DNA from: Gemmatimonadota bacterium
GTDB lineage: Bacteria > Gemmatimonadota > Gemmatimonadetes > Palauibacterales > Palauibacteraceae
Direction of reading: 5' to 3'
DNA length: 64,000 bases
Assembly: GCA_022825725.1 (NCBI GenBank)
Contig: JAJDWE010000043.1
Location: 1-64,000, forward strand
Part shown: positions 42,418-51,910 of the stretch, piece after piece
Numbering within the stretch: the stretch's first letter is position 1
Layout: every line of letters starts with the position of its first letter
Notes under the pieces: model-generated
Databases searched by the model: none
Told to the model about the DNA's origin: nothing
What the model saw: the letters and a program-made list of their open reading frames with translations, nothing else
Position numbers and translations under genes: made by a program

Positions 42418-44268
42418 TCAGCGCAGCGAAGCCGTGAGGTCGCGGATCGCGTCGGCGAGCAGCGCCAGGCGCCGGGCATCTCCCGGTCCCGCCGCGTTCT
42501 CGGCGCGACGCGCGTCTTCGTCCAGTTCGGCGGCGACCGCGTTCAACTCATCGAGCGTGGCGTTCCGGTCGGCGCCGGACTGGCTCTCCGCCATGTCGAG
42601 CAGCGACGCCACGCGCTCTCCGCGCTCGGTGTTGATGCCGCTGCTGCGCTGCATCTGTACCAGGTACGAGCGCGCGACCGCGAAGCTCGCGGGCCAGTCG
42701 AACCGCTCCTGGTTCTGTACGTTGGAGTCGCCGACCATCACCGACATCGCGGCATCGATCTCCGCCTGGGACAGGTGCTCGCTGGCAGCGAGCTGGAACA
42801 CGTCCACGCCCCGCGCGATTTCCGCGCCGTAGATCGAACCGTTGTGCCAGTACGCCGACCAGTAGCCGCCGCTCAGCATCTCCACCGCGTCCAGAGGGCC
42901 GCGGTCGAAGTAGGCGATCTCGAACGGGTTCTCCGGATCCGTGAAGTCGAAGATCGAGAGGCCGCCCTGGTACCAGCCCTGCACCATGATGTCGCGGCCC
43001 GGCACCGGGATCATGGAACCGTTGTGGGCGACGCAGTTCTCCTGCTCCGTCTGCGGCACCGGCAGCTTGTAATAGCCCGCCAGCTCCATCTTGCGGTCGC
43101 GGATCGTGAAGATCGCGTTGGCGCCCCACGTCTCCGGATCGGAACCGCGGCAGCGGGGCGCTCCGCCTCCGCCCCACTCGTCGGTGAAGACGATCGCCGT
43201 ACCGTCGTTGTTGAAGGTCGCCGAATGCCAGTAGGCGAAGTTGGGATCGACGACCTGGTCGATGCGGACCGGATTCTCGGGGTCGGAGATGTCCAGCAGG
43301 ATGCCGTTCCCGGAACAGGCTCCGGCCGCGAGTCCCAGATCCGAGCGCACCGTGATGTCGTGGCACTGGTTCGTGAGACGGGACGCCTGCGTGCCTTCGC
43401 CGTGGTCGCCTCCCGCCCACAGACCCGCGATCTCCCCCGTCTCGGGGTCGGCGAAGATGCGCGGCATGTTGACGACTTCGGCATTCTCCGGCGCATCCAC
43501 CGGCACTTCGATGATCTCGATCCGGAACAGCGCCGTGTCCTCGTCCTCATCGGCGGGCAAGCCGGAGCAGCCCTCGAGTTCGCTGCCCGAACGGACGCGT
43601 CCCGTCCCCGAAACGTAAATGTAGACGTGGGAGTCGTCGCCGGGGTCGGTGACGAGCGTGTGCGTGTGAGAGCCGCGGCACGTCTGCACGGTCTTCACCT
43701 GCCGGGGATTCCCGATATCGGAGATGTCGAAGATGCGGATCCCCTGCAGGCGCACGGTGCTGACGCTGTCCTGGACCCCCTCCGTGCCGCAGTCGAGACG
43801 GGCCGAGGCCTGCTGGACCGACATGAAGAGAAGGTTCTCGTGCACGCTGACGTCACCCTGTCCGCCGGGGCACACGACCGCGACGACGAGTTCGGGCTCA
43901 GCGGGATCCGACGCGTCGAACACCTGGAAGCCCCAGTAGCTGCCCTGGAAGACGAGGTCGCCCTGGAACGCGATGTCCGAGTTCGTCGGCCCGCGTCCTC
44001 CGGCCTCGTCGGTCAGGAACGGATCGGGCTTCGGGAGGCTGACGAGCCGCGCCAGGTTGTTGATCGCCATGCCGGCATCGTGGAGGCCCGGCGCGAGTCC
44101 GATGCGCGGATCGTCCGGGTCCCACTCCCAGACGGCCTCCGGGGGCGGAGGCGGTGGGTCCTGTGCCGCAACGCTCCCTGGACCCGCCAGCAAACCGAAC
44201 GCGATGGCCGGCAACAGGGCCGCCGGACCGCTCTGCCGAAGCAACGTCAAGATCTTTCCGCGTGACAT
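42418..44268 (-). CDS. Secreted LVIVD-repeat (choice-of-anchor-type) propeller protein
   Basis: 616 residues from ATG 44268, preceded by GGAGGTAGG. After a signal peptide ending SVAA-QD and a proline run, LVIVD-type repeats recur (GSYWGFQVFDASDPAEPELV, LQGIRIFDISDIGNPRQVKT, NGILLDISDPENPVRIDQV, QGGLSIFDFTDPENPFEIAY), forming a beta-propeller. The C-terminal 100 residues are a helical domain (AENAAGPGDARRLALLADAI). Many Cys residues (GGQGDVSVHE, RLDCGTEG, TCRGSH, EGCSGLP) suggest disulfides. Such proteins are secreted or surface-exposed with unknown function. Directly upstream of a DUF305 lipoprotein gene. Confidence 0.78.
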   Translation of the reverse strand: MSRGKILTLLRQSGPAALLPAIAFGLLAGPGSVAAQDPPPPPPEAVWEWDPDDPRIGLAPGLHDAGMAINNLARLVSLPKPDPFLTDEAGGRGPTNSDIAFQGDLVFQGSYWGFQVFDASDPAEPELVVAVVCPGGQGDVSVHENLLFMSVQQASARLDCGTEGVQDSVSTVRLQGIRIFDISDIGNPRQVKTVQTCRGSHTHTLVTDPGDDSHVYIYVSGTGRVRSGSELEGCSGLPADEDEDTALFRIEIIEVPVDAPENAEVVNMPRIFADPETGEIAGLWAGGDHGEGTQASRLTNQCHDITVRSDLGLAAGACSGNGILLDISDPENPVRIDQVVDPNFAYWHSATFNNDGTAIVFTDEWGGGGAPRCRGSDPETWGANAIFTIRDRKMELAGYYKLPVPQTEQENCVAHNGSMIPVPGRDIMVQGWYQGGLSIFDFTDPENPFEIAYFDRGPLDAVEMLSGGYWSAYWHNGSIYGAEIARGVDVFQLAASEHLSQAEIDAAMSVMVGDSNVQNQERFDWPASFAVARSYLVQMQRSSGINTERGERVASLLDMAESQSGADRNATLDELNAVAAELDEDARRAENAAGPGDARRLALLADAIRDLTASLR

Positions 44269-44309
44269 CTTCCTACCTCCGGTGAATCTCGTGAATCGTC
44301 GGGGAATCG

Positions 44310-44954
44310 TCAGGGAATCCTGTTCAGCATGTCGCGCATGCGCAGGATCTCCATGTCCTGGTCCGCGTCCACATCCGCCGCGAACCGAAATATCTCCGTC
44401 TCCTGGCCTCCGCCCGGACTCCCGAACAGCTCGGCCACCATCGTCAGGGCGCCCTGATGATGCTTGATCATCCCTTCCAGGAAGAGCCGGTCGAACCCGG
44501 AGCCGCGTGCGGCAGCGAGGGCGTCCATCTCCTCGCGGGACAGCATCCCCGGCATGAGTTCGCCTTCGCCGAGTCCGTGTGCGTGACCGGCCCCCATCAT
44601 CGGAGCCGTCTCGCCGCGGCGCTCGAGCCAGCGCGTCATCCACGCGATCTCGTCCCGCTGGGAGATCTCGATCCGGCGTCCGAGCAGGAGCAGTCCCTCG
44701 TGCTCCGTCCGCTCCGGGATGAGCGCGGCCATCTCCAGCGCCTGGGCATGGTGCGGGATCATCCCCTGCATGAAGCGCACGTCCGCCGGGGTGTGCGTGA
44801 CGTGCTCGAGGGATGCGGCTTCCTCCACGGTCAGGACGCGCGTGGCCTCGCCGGGCGCGCCGGGCTGGACCGTCCGCATCTCCCCCTCGCCCGCCTCGCC
44901 GCCGCACGCGGCAAGCGCCAGGCACAGGAGCCCGATCCCGTGCCTGAATCTCAT
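44310..44954 (-). CDS. DUF305 lipoprotein
   Basis: 214 residues from ATG 44954. The lipobox is LALAAC near residue 17. Two DUF305 halves are seen: FMQGMIPHHAQALEMAALIP and FLEGMIKHHQGALTMVAELF, each with the paired-His/Met pattern; DEIAWMTRWL and QDMEILRMRDML complete the fold. DUF305 proteins are ferritin-like helical bundles, often next to copper-handling genes, and the His/Met content suits metal binding. It lies between the LVIVD gene and an amidohydrolase, all co-directional with short gaps, so probably one operon. Confidence 0.85.
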   Translation of the reverse strand: MRFRHGIGLLCLALAACGGEAGEGEMRTVQPGAPGEATRVLTVEEAASLEHVTHTPADVRFMQGMIPHHAQALEMAALIPERTEHEGLLLLGRRIEISQRDEIAWMTRWLERRGETAPMMGAGHAHGLGEGELMPGMLSREEMDALAAARGSGFDRLFLEGMIKHHQGALTMVAELFGSPGGGQETEIFRFAADVDADQDMEILRMRDMLNRIP

Positions 44955-44979
44955 TCCCGCGCCTTTCGTCCGTCGGTCG

Positions 44980-46626
44980 CTAAGCATCGTCCTCCGTCGC
45001 GAGTTGGGCCTTCGCCGCCCGCACCATCTCGCGCACGTCGGCCAGCAGCTGCTTCGCGTCGTAGATGATGCCGTCCTTGATCGTGTACTTGATGCCGCCG
45101 ATGCGCTCGGTCTCGCCGGTCTCGTCGTTGAGCTTCAGCGCGCCGGTTCCGTACAGGACCTTGAGGTTCTGAAGCGGGTTCTCCTCGACGACGACGAAAT
45201 CGGCCTTGAGCCCGGCGCGGATCATCCCGAAGTCGGGCGGGAGCCCCTTGGGGTCGTTCAGCTCCTGCGCCCCGTGCAGCGTGGCCGAGCGGATGACCTC
45301 CACCGGGTGGAACCCGGCCTCGCGCAGCAGTTCGAACTCCCGGATGTAGTCGAAGCCGTACAGCTTGTAGATGAAGCCCGAGTCCGAGCCCGTCGTCACC
45401 CGGCCGCCGCGGTTCTTGTACTCGTTGAGGAACTGCATCCACACCTTGTAGAAGTTCCGCCACGCGACCTCATCCTCGCTCGTCCAGTAGAACCAGTACG
45501 AGCCGTGTGCGGCGCGGCTCGGTTGATAGAAGTCCCACTGGCTGGGGAGCGTGTACTCCTCGTGCCAGTCCGCGTTGCGGGCCGCCATCACGTCCCGGCT
45601 CGCCTCGTAGATCGTCATCGTCGGATCGATCCCGAAGCCGAGTTCGAGGAAGCGCTCCTGGAGCGCGTTCCAGCTCTCCGAGCCGGGGCCGTCGACCTGA
45701 TCCCAGAGCCGGGCCACGTGGCCGAAGCGGTGCTGCTCGTTCTGGTAGTTGTAGTCGAGCGGCCAGTCCTGGACGCTGTAGTCGGACAGCATCGACTCGA
45801 ACAGGCCGTAGTAGTGGGTCATCATGTCGAGCCCGATCTCGGCCGCATCGAGCGCGGTCATCCGCCCCACGCCCATCTGGCCGAGGTGGGCCACGGTGCC
45901 GAGCCCGTGCTGGCGCGCCTCGTCGATGAGCGCCTCCATGACGGGCGGGTCGAACGACCCCAGCTTGAGGCCGTCGATCTTCTGCCCCTCGACCTCCTGC
46001 GCCGCGGCCCAGCGCACCCACTCGCGCGCCCTTTCCGGCGTATTCACCCCGCCCTGGCCCCAGGCCTCGCCGGGCCGCGCGTAGGTGTACATGCGCGGGG
46101 CGACGATCTCGTTGCGCGCCGCCTTCGCCTTCTCCTCAAGCGACCACATCATCGGTCCGTGGCCCACGCCGCGGGAGGTCGTGATCCCGTGCGCCATCCA
46201 CAGCTTGTAGACGTACTCCGGCTGCGACGCCTTGGGGACGCCGCCCGTGTGCGCATGCATGTCGACGAAGCCGGGCATGACGAAGTGCCCGGAGAGGTCG
46301 ATCTCGTGCACGTTCGCGCCGGAGTCGCCCTCGATCTCCAGCTCGGGCCGGCGATCCTCGTTGATGTCGAGTCCCGGGTAGCCGACGGTGCTGACGGAGA
46401 CGATGCGGTCGCCCTCGATGACGATGTCCATCGGGCCCTGAGGCGGCGCGCCCGTGCCATCGATAATCGTGACGCCGCGGAGAATCAGGCGGTCGTAGGG
46501 ACCGTCGCCCTCGTCGTCGCCGCGCGGAGTCGTTTCCGGGCGTCCGTCCTGCGCGAGCACAGATCCCGCGCCGAGGAGGAAGACCCCGGCCGCCACCAGC
46601 AGCCCGTAATGCCGTTTCGTTCTCAT
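44980..46626 (-). CDS. Secreted amidohydrolase
   Basis: 548 residues from ATG 46626 with signal peptide ending SVLA-QD. Metal motif HxH in FVMPGFVDMHAHTGGVPKA, further ligands in GTVAHLGQMGVG and MMTHYYGLFE, and Asp in TTGSDSGFIYKLYGF; the C-terminus has GMIRAGLKADFVVVEENPLQ. It belongs to the imidazolonepropionase/prolidase-type amidohydrolases that bacteria of this kind often export in many copies. The substrate is unknown, possibly a dipeptide or a cyclic amide. It precedes the DUF305 gene by 25 bases. Confidence 0.82.
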   Translation of the reverse strand: MRTKRHYGLLVAAGVFLLGAGSVLAQDGRPETTPRGDDEGDGPYDRLILRGVTIIDGTGAPPQGPMDIVIEGDRIVSVSTVGYPGLDINEDRRPELEIEGDSGANVHEIDLSGHFVMPGFVDMHAHTGGVPKASQPEYVYKLWMAHGITTSRGVGHGPMMWSLEEKAKAARNEIVAPRMYTYARPGEAWGQGGVNTPERAREWVRWAAAQEVEGQKIDGLKLGSFDPPVMEALIDEARQHGLGTVAHLGQMGVGRMTALDAAEIGLDMMTHYYGLFESMLSDYSVQDWPLDYNYQNEQHRFGHVARLWDQVDGPGSESWNALQERFLELGFGIDPTMTIYEASRDVMAARNADWHEEYTLPSQWDFYQPSRAAHGSYWFYWTSEDEVAWRNFYKVWMQFLNEYKNRGGRVTTGSDSGFIYKLYGFDYIREFELLREAGFHPVEVIRSATLHGAQELNDPKGLPPDFGMIRAGLKADFVVVEENPLQNLKVLYGTGALKLNDETGETERIGGIKYTIKDGIIYDAKQLLADVREMVRAAKAQLATEDDA

Positions 46627-46655
46627 CTTCTCTCCATGGTCGATGCGGCGAACCC

Positions 46656-48884
46656 TCACGTCACGGCCGCCGCCACTTCGGAAATATTGCTCTTGCGGAG
46701 CAGCTTGATCCTGAACTCGGTGAACTCGCCCGGTTCGCTCTCCACCTCGAGTTCGCCGCCGTGGCCGACGACGATGTCGCGGGAGATCGACAATCCGAGC
46801 CCGGTTCCCTGCGTCCCCGATTTCGTCGTGAAGAACGGTTCGAAGATCTTCTTGACGATCGAGTCCGGGATACCGGTGCCGTTGTCCCGGATCGACACCA
46901 TCACGTGGTCTTCGTAGCCCCTGGTCCTGAGGGACACGGTGGGGGAATAATCGCCGTCGTCGTCCTGCTCCTTGCGGGCGGCGGTCGCGTGACAGGCGTT
47001 GGTCACGATGTTCAGAAAGACCCGGCTCAGATCGCGGGCGATGCCGGTGACCTCGCCGGCTTCCTCGTCGAAGTCGCGGTCGATCGTCACGTTGAACGAG
47101 GAGTCCGTGCCGCGCAGGCCGTGGTAGGCGAGCTTCGCGTACTCATCGAGCAGCAGGTTGACGTCGATGGTTTCCGCGTCGCCCGCGTCCTCCCGCGAGT
47201 GCGCGAGCATCCCCTCGACGATGCGGTCGGCCCGGCCTCCGTGTTCCCGAACCTTGGTCACATTCATGTCGAGGTCGCCGAGGACCTCCTCGATGAAGTC
47301 GCGATCCAGCTCCGTCTTTCCCTCGGCGACCTCCTTCAGCTCCTCCTGCAGTTCCTCGATCAGTTCCTTCGAGAGAACCGAGAAGTTGTTCACGAAGTTG
47401 AGCGGATTGCGGATCTCGTGGGCGATCCCCGCCGTGAGGGCGCCGAGCGATGCCAGCTTCTCCTGCGTGATGACCTGTTGCTGCGTGCGCTGGAGATCGT
47501 CGAGCGTCTGCTCGAGCGCCTCGTTCTTCGTCTGGACCTCCTGCGCCAGCTTCTCGACCAGGTTCAGCCGCTGCACCTCGAGGGCGTGCTTCCGGAAGAC
47601 CTCCAGCGCCTGCGCCATGTCGGTGACCTCGTCGTTGCCCTCAACTTCCACTTTCACTTCGAGGTCGCCCTCGGACATGCGCCGCGTCGTCTCGAACAGG
47701 CTGCTCAATCGAACGATGAGGGAGCGGCCGAACGTCTTCCAGGCGATGCGCGCCGCGCCGATCGTGAACAGGATCACGGCGAGGAGGAACCAGAACCCCA
47801 GCCGGACGAGGAACGCGGAGCGATTCGCCGCGTCCCGGGCGGTGTCCTCGACGCGTTCCATGAGCGATCGGACCCCAATGTCGAGTTCCGCCGTCGTCTG
47901 CCGGTTGCGCTCGAGCAACTCCTCGGCCCGGCCGATCTCCTCGAGTTCCCGCCGCCGCGTCTGGAAGATGCCCGTGGAACCTCCGTACAGCTCGCTGGGG
48001 ACGCTCACGGCGTCGGCCAGCGTCTCCCTCAGGAGCGGACGGATCCGGGGCAGCGTCGCCCGCACGTCGCGGAGGGCGGTTTCCACGCGCCCCTGGTTGG
48101 CGAGCAGCAACTCCGCATCCGTCTCGGTGAAGGCCTGCTGGATGAGCGTGATCGCCTGGTTCTGCGACGCCTTGAAGCTCAGGAGGCCGTAAAGCTGCTC
48201 GGTTTCGTCGAGTGCCTGGCGCTGGGACACCGGCGCCGGAACGTCCGTCAGCTCGCGAAGCCCCGTGCGGATGAAGAAATACTGATCGTCGATCGCCTCC
48301 TCGAGCACCGACTGCAGACGAAGTCCGGTTTCCTCGACGACGGCTCCCATTTCCGCGAGTGACGCGTTGTAGGCCATCCGGTTGTTGACCGACTCGTAGA
48401 TCTCGTTGATGTTCGCCACCAGGTCTTCGGCCAGACCCGCGACATCCGCATCCATTCCCGCCCCGCCGCCGACCTCGCCGACCCAGAACTGGAGGCTGTC
48501 CTGCTCCAGCAGGACGGCGGCCCGGACATCCGCGAGCGTCGCAGGGTCGGCGGCCGAAAGGAGTTGAGGGGATGCGCGCAGGAGCGCCTCGCTGTGCTGC
48601 GTCACGCGGTGGCCCGCGAGGAGCGAAGGGATCTGCTCCTGCGTGACCTCGCTCTGACTCCGCTCCACGATGGTCATCAGGAGGAGCGCGAGGAGGATGG
48701 CGCTGATCGTCAGCAGCACGCCGCCGCCCAGTCCGACGACGATCTGGCTGCCGATGCCGAATCGGCCGCCGGTCGCCAGCCGGGCCCGTTCGCCGAACCC
48801 GCCGGGGAGCCGGGCAAGGGCCCACTCGAAGGCGCGGTGGATGCGCTCGTCGCTCTGTTTCACCGGAGGACCCGCGGCACTCAC
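46656..48884 (-). CDS. Sensor histidine kinase with large periplasmic domain and HAMP
   Basis: 742 residues from GTG 48884, which overlaps the preceding stop (GTGA); GTG 48863 is a shorter option. Two spans (QIVVGLGGGVLLTISAILLA and VRLGFWFLLAVILFTIGAAR) enclose an all-helical periplasmic sensor of about 300 residues. A HAMP linker follows (RMSEGDLEVKVEVEGNDEVT), then a coiled coil with LEQTLDDLQRTQQQVITQEK, the phosphorylated His489 in GIAHEIRNPLNFVNNF, an N-box NIVTNACHATAA and G-box QGTGLGLSISRDIVVGHGG. The gene is the last of receiver-phosphatase, binding protein, kinase, so the kinase most likely responds to the bound solute and acts on the receiver. Confidence 0.88.
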   Translation of the reverse strand: MSAAGPPVKQSDERIHRAFEWALARLPGGFGERARLATGGRFGIGSQIVVGLGGGVLLTISAILLALLLMTIVERSQSEVTQEQIPSLLAGHRVTQHSEALLRASPQLLSAADPATLADVRAAVLLEQDSLQFWVGEVGGGAGMDADVAGLAEDLVANINEIYESVNNRMAYNASLAEMGAVVEETGLRLQSVLEEAIDDQYFFIRTGLRELTDVPAPVSQRQALDETEQLYGLLSFKASQNQAITLIQQAFTETDAELLLANQGRVETALRDVRATLPRIRPLLRETLADAVSVPSELYGGSTGIFQTRRRELEEIGRAEELLERNRQTTAELDIGVRSLMERVEDTARDAANRSAFLVRLGFWFLLAVILFTIGAARIAWKTFGRSLIVRLSSLFETTRRMSEGDLEVKVEVEGNDEVTDMAQALEVFRKHALEVQRLNLVEKLAQEVQTKNEALEQTLDDLQRTQQQVITQEKLASLGALTAGIAHEIRNPLNFVNNFSVLSKELIEELQEELKEVAEGKTELDRDFIEEVLGDLDMNVTKVREHGGRADRIVEGMLAHSREDAGDAETIDVNLLLDEYAKLAYHGLRGTDSSFNVTIDRDFDEEAGEVTGIARDLSRVFLNIVTNACHATAARKEQDDDGDYSPTVSLRTRGYEDHVMVSIRDNGTGIPDSIVKKIFEPFFTTKSGTQGTGLGLSISRDIVVGHGGELEVESEPGEFTEFRIKLLRKSNISEVAAAVT

Positions 48885-50059
48885 CGGGAGAGCCGGGTCA
48901 CGGGAACGAACTCGCCCTCTCGAATCACGGTCAGAAACACGAGGTCCGATCCCTGGTTGTCTTCCACTCCGTATTCGACCGTGAAGCCGCCGAGGTCGAT
49001 GGGGCCGGATTCTGTCAGCGTGGCGAGGAAGGATTCCCGCGTGGGCGGAACATCCGGATCTCCGGCTGCCAGCGCCTCCACGACCAGCCGTCCGGCCAGA
49101 TAGCCCTCCAGAGATACGAAGCCCGGCCGGGCCGACGGGTCGACCGCCCGCAGCGCGGCCTGGTAGCGCGCCACCACGGGCACGCTCGGATCGCGCGGGA
49201 AGGGCACGACCTGCGTCACGACGACGCCATCTCCGGCGCGCCCCAGCTCGTCGAGAAGGGCGTAGCTGCCGACGAAGGAAATGTTCACGAACAGGGCGTC
49301 GAGACCCATCTTCCTGGCCCACCTGATGAAGTGCGCCACGGGGATGTACGCGCCGATGATGATGACGGCTTGGGGGTTGCCGGCCTGGATGTCGAGAAGC
49401 CCGCGCTTCACGGCCCGCGTGTTCCGCATGTAGGGGGCCTCGCTGACGAGTTCCATGCCGCGCGCGTCCATCGCGCTGCGGACGCCCGTCAGCCCGGCCA
49501 GCCCGTAGTTGTCGTCCTGGTAGAAGACCGCGATGCGTTCGAAGCCGAGGTCCCGCACGAGGCGGTCCACCATTTCCTCCGTTTCCTGACCGTAGGATGC
49601 GCGCAGGTTGACGACGTAGCGCTGGTCCGGGCGCCTCAGGAGGCCCGCGCCCGTGAAGGCTCCGATGTAGGGAACGCCGGCGTCGCTCGCGCCGGGCTCC
49701 GCGGCGCTCGAGGTCGGCGTGCCGACGGCGCCGATGAGGCCGAACACGCCGTGCTCGATGAGTTCCTGCGTGTTGGCGACGGCGGGTTCGGGTTCGTAGC
49801 CGTCGTCGCGGACGATGAGGCGAAGGGCGCGCCCGTGCACGCCGCCCTCTCGATTGGCTTCCTCGAACGCGGCCCGAATGCCCAGGTGCATGTTGCGGCC
49901 CAGTTCCCCCGCGGGCCCCTCGAGGGCCGCGGACTGGCCGAAGACGATGGAGTCCGCGTAGACGCCCTCGGTCGCGGACTCACCCTGCTGCGACACGACG
50001 GGGCCGGGCATGAGGCCGGCCGCCAGGACGGCAGCGAGCGCGAACAACCGGCGCCGCAT
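48881..50059 (-). CDS. Periplasmic type-1 binding protein (LivJ/UrtA-like)
   Basis: 392 residues with a signal peptide ending PVVS-QQ. The fold is a class I binding protein of the branched-chain amino acid/amide group: IVFGQSAALEGPAGELGRNM, GIRAAFEEANREGGVHGRAL, VFGLIGAVGTPTSSAAEP, ERIAVFYQDDNYGLAGLTGV, IIIGAYIPVAHFIRWARKMG. No permease or ATPase genes are adjacent; instead it lies between a receiver-phosphatase and a histidine kinase gene, so it is probably a sensor input rather than a transport component. The ligand is likely an amino acid, amide or related compound. Confidence 0.85.
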   Translation of the reverse strand: MRRRLFALAAVLAAGLMPGPVVSQQGESATEGVYADSIVFGQSAALEGPAGELGRNMHLGIRAAFEEANREGGVHGRALRLIVRDDGYEPEPAVANTQELIEHGVFGLIGAVGTPTSSAAEPGASDAGVPYIGAFTGAGLLRRPDQRYVVNLRASYGQETEEMVDRLVRDLGFERIAVFYQDDNYGLAGLTGVRSAMDARGMELVSEAPYMRNTRAVKRGLLDIQAGNPQAVIIIGAYIPVAHFIRWARKMGLDALFVNISFVGSYALLDELGRAGDGVVVTQVVPFPRDPSVPVVARYQAALRAVDPSARPGFVSLEGYLAGRLVVEALAAGDPDVPPTRESFLATLTESGPIDLGGFTVEYGVEDNQGSDLVFLTVIREGEFVPVTRLSR

Positions 50060-50063
50060 CAGG

Positions 50064-51215
50064 TCAGGTCCCCAGGTATCGAAGCGTGAGGCATGTGATG
50101 TCGTCGGACTGGTCCGCCTCGCCCGCATGTTCCTGCACCGCCCGGATCACGTGGCGGTTGATGTCCTCCGCGGACGATCCGCCGCATTCGCTCAGAAGCT
50201 CCGCGAGCTCCTTTTCTCCGAGTTCGACGCCGTCCTCGTCCATCGCCTCCGTCACGCCGTCGGTGTAGAAGAACACGGCATCGCCCGGCTCCAGCGTGAT
50301 CGAGCCTCTCGGGAAGTCGACCCCTGACATGATTCCGAGGACGAGTCCGGGATCGGAGACGATCTGCTCGACCTCTCCCGAAGCCTTGATGAGGAACGGA
50401 AGATTGTGCCCCGCGTTCGCGAACGTGGCGTGACCGTTCGCGGGATTGAAGTTGGCGTAGAAGAGGGTCACGAACATCGACTCCTCGTTCTCGTTGATGA
50501 GCAGCTGGTTCACCTCGTCGAGACAGATCGAGGGGTCGGCCTCGCCGATCGCTGTCCCCTTGAGCAGCGTGCGGCTCACCATCATGAAGAAGGCCGCCGG
50601 GACGCCCTTGCCCGAGACATCGGCCACGACGATCGCCATGTGGTCTTCCTCGAGGCGGAAGAAGTCGTAGAAATCCCCTCCTACCTCGCGGGCCGGCGTC
50701 ATCCAGGCATGAAGCTCGTAGCGCGGATCGGTCGGGTAGTTCGTCGGCAGAATCGACTCCTGCATCCGCGCCGCCACGCCCAGTTCCTGGCGCAGCGCCA
50801 CCAGCGCGTCGCGGTCGCGAAGCGCGGCTCGCATGATCGCGAGGTGTTCGAGGGTCTTGGCGATGGTGGTTTCGAGATCCCCGAAGTCGATCGGCTTGGT
50901 GACGAAGTCGAACGCACCGCGGTTCATGGCGGTGCGGATGTTCTTCATGTCCCCGTAGGCCGTGACCATGACGGCGCGAAGGTCCCGGTCGAGTTCGCCC
51001 AGCTGCGCCAGCAGGGTGAGGCCGTCCATCTCGGGCATGTTGATGTCGGAGAGCACCACATCGACATCGTCGTGTTCATCGAGCCGCGCGAGGGCCTCGA
51101 CCCCGTTCTGGGCGAAGACCAGCGTGAATTCGCCCGAGCGGATCCGGCGCCGGAACTTCTGCCGGAGGAGCAGCTCCAGATCGGGTTCGTCGTCTACTAC
51201 CAGGATCTTCGGCAT
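50064..51215 (-). CDS. Response regulator with PP2C (SpoIIE/RsbU-type) phosphatase output
   Basis: 383 residues. The receiver domain has phosphorylatable Asp57 in VVLSDINMPEMDG, Thr/Ala at AVMVTAYGDMKN and Lys in FVTKPIDFGDLE. A coiled-coil linker (ALRQELGVAARMQESILPT) leads to a PP2C domain with metal-binding Asp in GGDFYDFFRL and VADVSGKGVPAAFFM, DPGLVLG and ADQSDDITCLTLRYLG. Such proteins dephosphorylate a STAS anti-anti-sigma factor. The divergent genes downstream encode the matching kinase and STAS protein. Four bases separate it from the binding-protein gene. Confidence 0.9.
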   Translation of the reverse strand: MPKILVVDDEPDLELLLRQKFRRRIRSGEFTLVFAQNGVEALARLDEHDDVDVVLSDINMPEMDGLTLLAQLGELDRDLRAVMVTAYGDMKNIRTAMNRGAFDFVTKPIDFGDLETTIAKTLEHLAIMRAALRDRDALVALRQELGVAARMQESILPTNYPTDPRYELHAWMTPAREVGGDFYDFFRLEEDHMAIVVADVSGKGVPAAFFMMVSRTLLKGTAIGEADPSICLDEVNQLLINENEESMFVTLFYANFNPANGHATFANAGHNLPFLIKASGEVEQIVSDPGLVLGIMSGVDFPRGSITLEPGDAVFFYTDGVTEAMDEDGVELGEKELAELLSECGGSSAEDINRHVIRAVQEHAGEADQSDDITCLTLRYLGT

Positions 51216-51466
51216 CGAGGCCTCGGTTGAGGTGAATCGTCGGTCATGGGTTCCTGCCCTTGTCCGAAACCGCGTCCAGTCGTCATCGTCCTTGTCGATT
51301 TGCGCGGGGGGCCCGGCGCAACGTGCGGGAATCTCCACAACCGGGGACCGGCCGCGCAATATGTCAAACCTCGGGAGCGTGCGTAGTTTCGGCGCCGAAG
51401 GCGCCCGGAACAGCGAGTGGGCAGCCAGCCACCAGAGCCTACAGGACCAACAGGAGCGGAACGGGA
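51216..51466. promoter_or_regulatory. Divergent control region of the partner-switching module
   Basis: The 251 bases between the phosphatase and RsbW-like starts hold both promoters. A perfect 12-base palindrome TTCGGCGCCGAA lies at 51388, about 70 bases before the rsbW GTG, and GCAATATGTCAAAC at 51355 is the least GC-rich stretch. No box pair can be assigned with confidence. Confidence 0.35.
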
Positions 51467-51910
51467 GTGCGGATCGCCGTCAAGCCGGACCCGAGCGAAC
51501 CACGTCGCGTGGTGGACGAGGTCGAGCGCTTCTGCCTCGAGCGCGCGCTTTCGCAGGACATCATCTTCCGTTTTCAGCTCTCGCTGGACGAGCTCCTGAC
51601 GAACATCATCTCCTACGGATTCGAAGGAACGACGGAGGATCCGGTCATCACGGTGGACATTCGCCTCGGGGACGCCGACATTGAGATCACGATTCGGGAC
51701 AACGGCCAGCCCTTCAACCCGCTTGAGGACGCGGAGATTCCCGACATAAGCCTTGCGGCGGAAGATCGTCCCATCGGGGGGCTTGGCATCCACCTTACGA
51801 AGTCTTTTATTGACACGCTTGCATATGAGCGGGTCGAGGGTTTCAACTGCCTTACCCTGACGCAGCCGCTGGGGGCTGCCGGAAGCGAGGAATCGCCAGA
51901 TGAACATTGA
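51467..51910 (+). CDS. RsbW-like anti-sigma factor/serine kinase
   Basis: 147 residues from GTG 51467, with AGGAG about ten bases upstream. A GHKL-type ATPase: N-box LSLDELLTNIISYGFEG, G1 IRDNGQPFNP, and GGLGIHLTKSFIDTLAYE. RsbW-type kinases phosphorylate the STAS partner and sequester a sigma factor or other target. The STAS gene overlaps its 3' end by 11 bases. No sigma factor lies nearby, so the output target is elsewhere. Confidence 0.88.
   Translation: MRIAVKPDPSEPRRVVDEVERFCLERALSQDIIFRFQLSLDELLTNIISYGFEGTTEDPVITVDIRLGDADIEITIRDNGQPFNPLEDAEIPDISLAAEDRPIGGLGIHLTKSFIDTLAYERVEGFNCLTLTQPLGAAGSEESPDEH

Noticed and set aside
39408-42437. A 1009-codon plus-strand open frame
   Set aside because: It runs antisense to moxR and over the hydroxyacid oxidase gene in the wrong frame, is Arg/Gly/Asp-rich as expected from GC-rich shadow frames, and has no recognisable domain.
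51388-51399. TTCGGCGCCGAA as a terminator
   Set aside because: It is too short, has no T-run and lies in a divergent promoter region.
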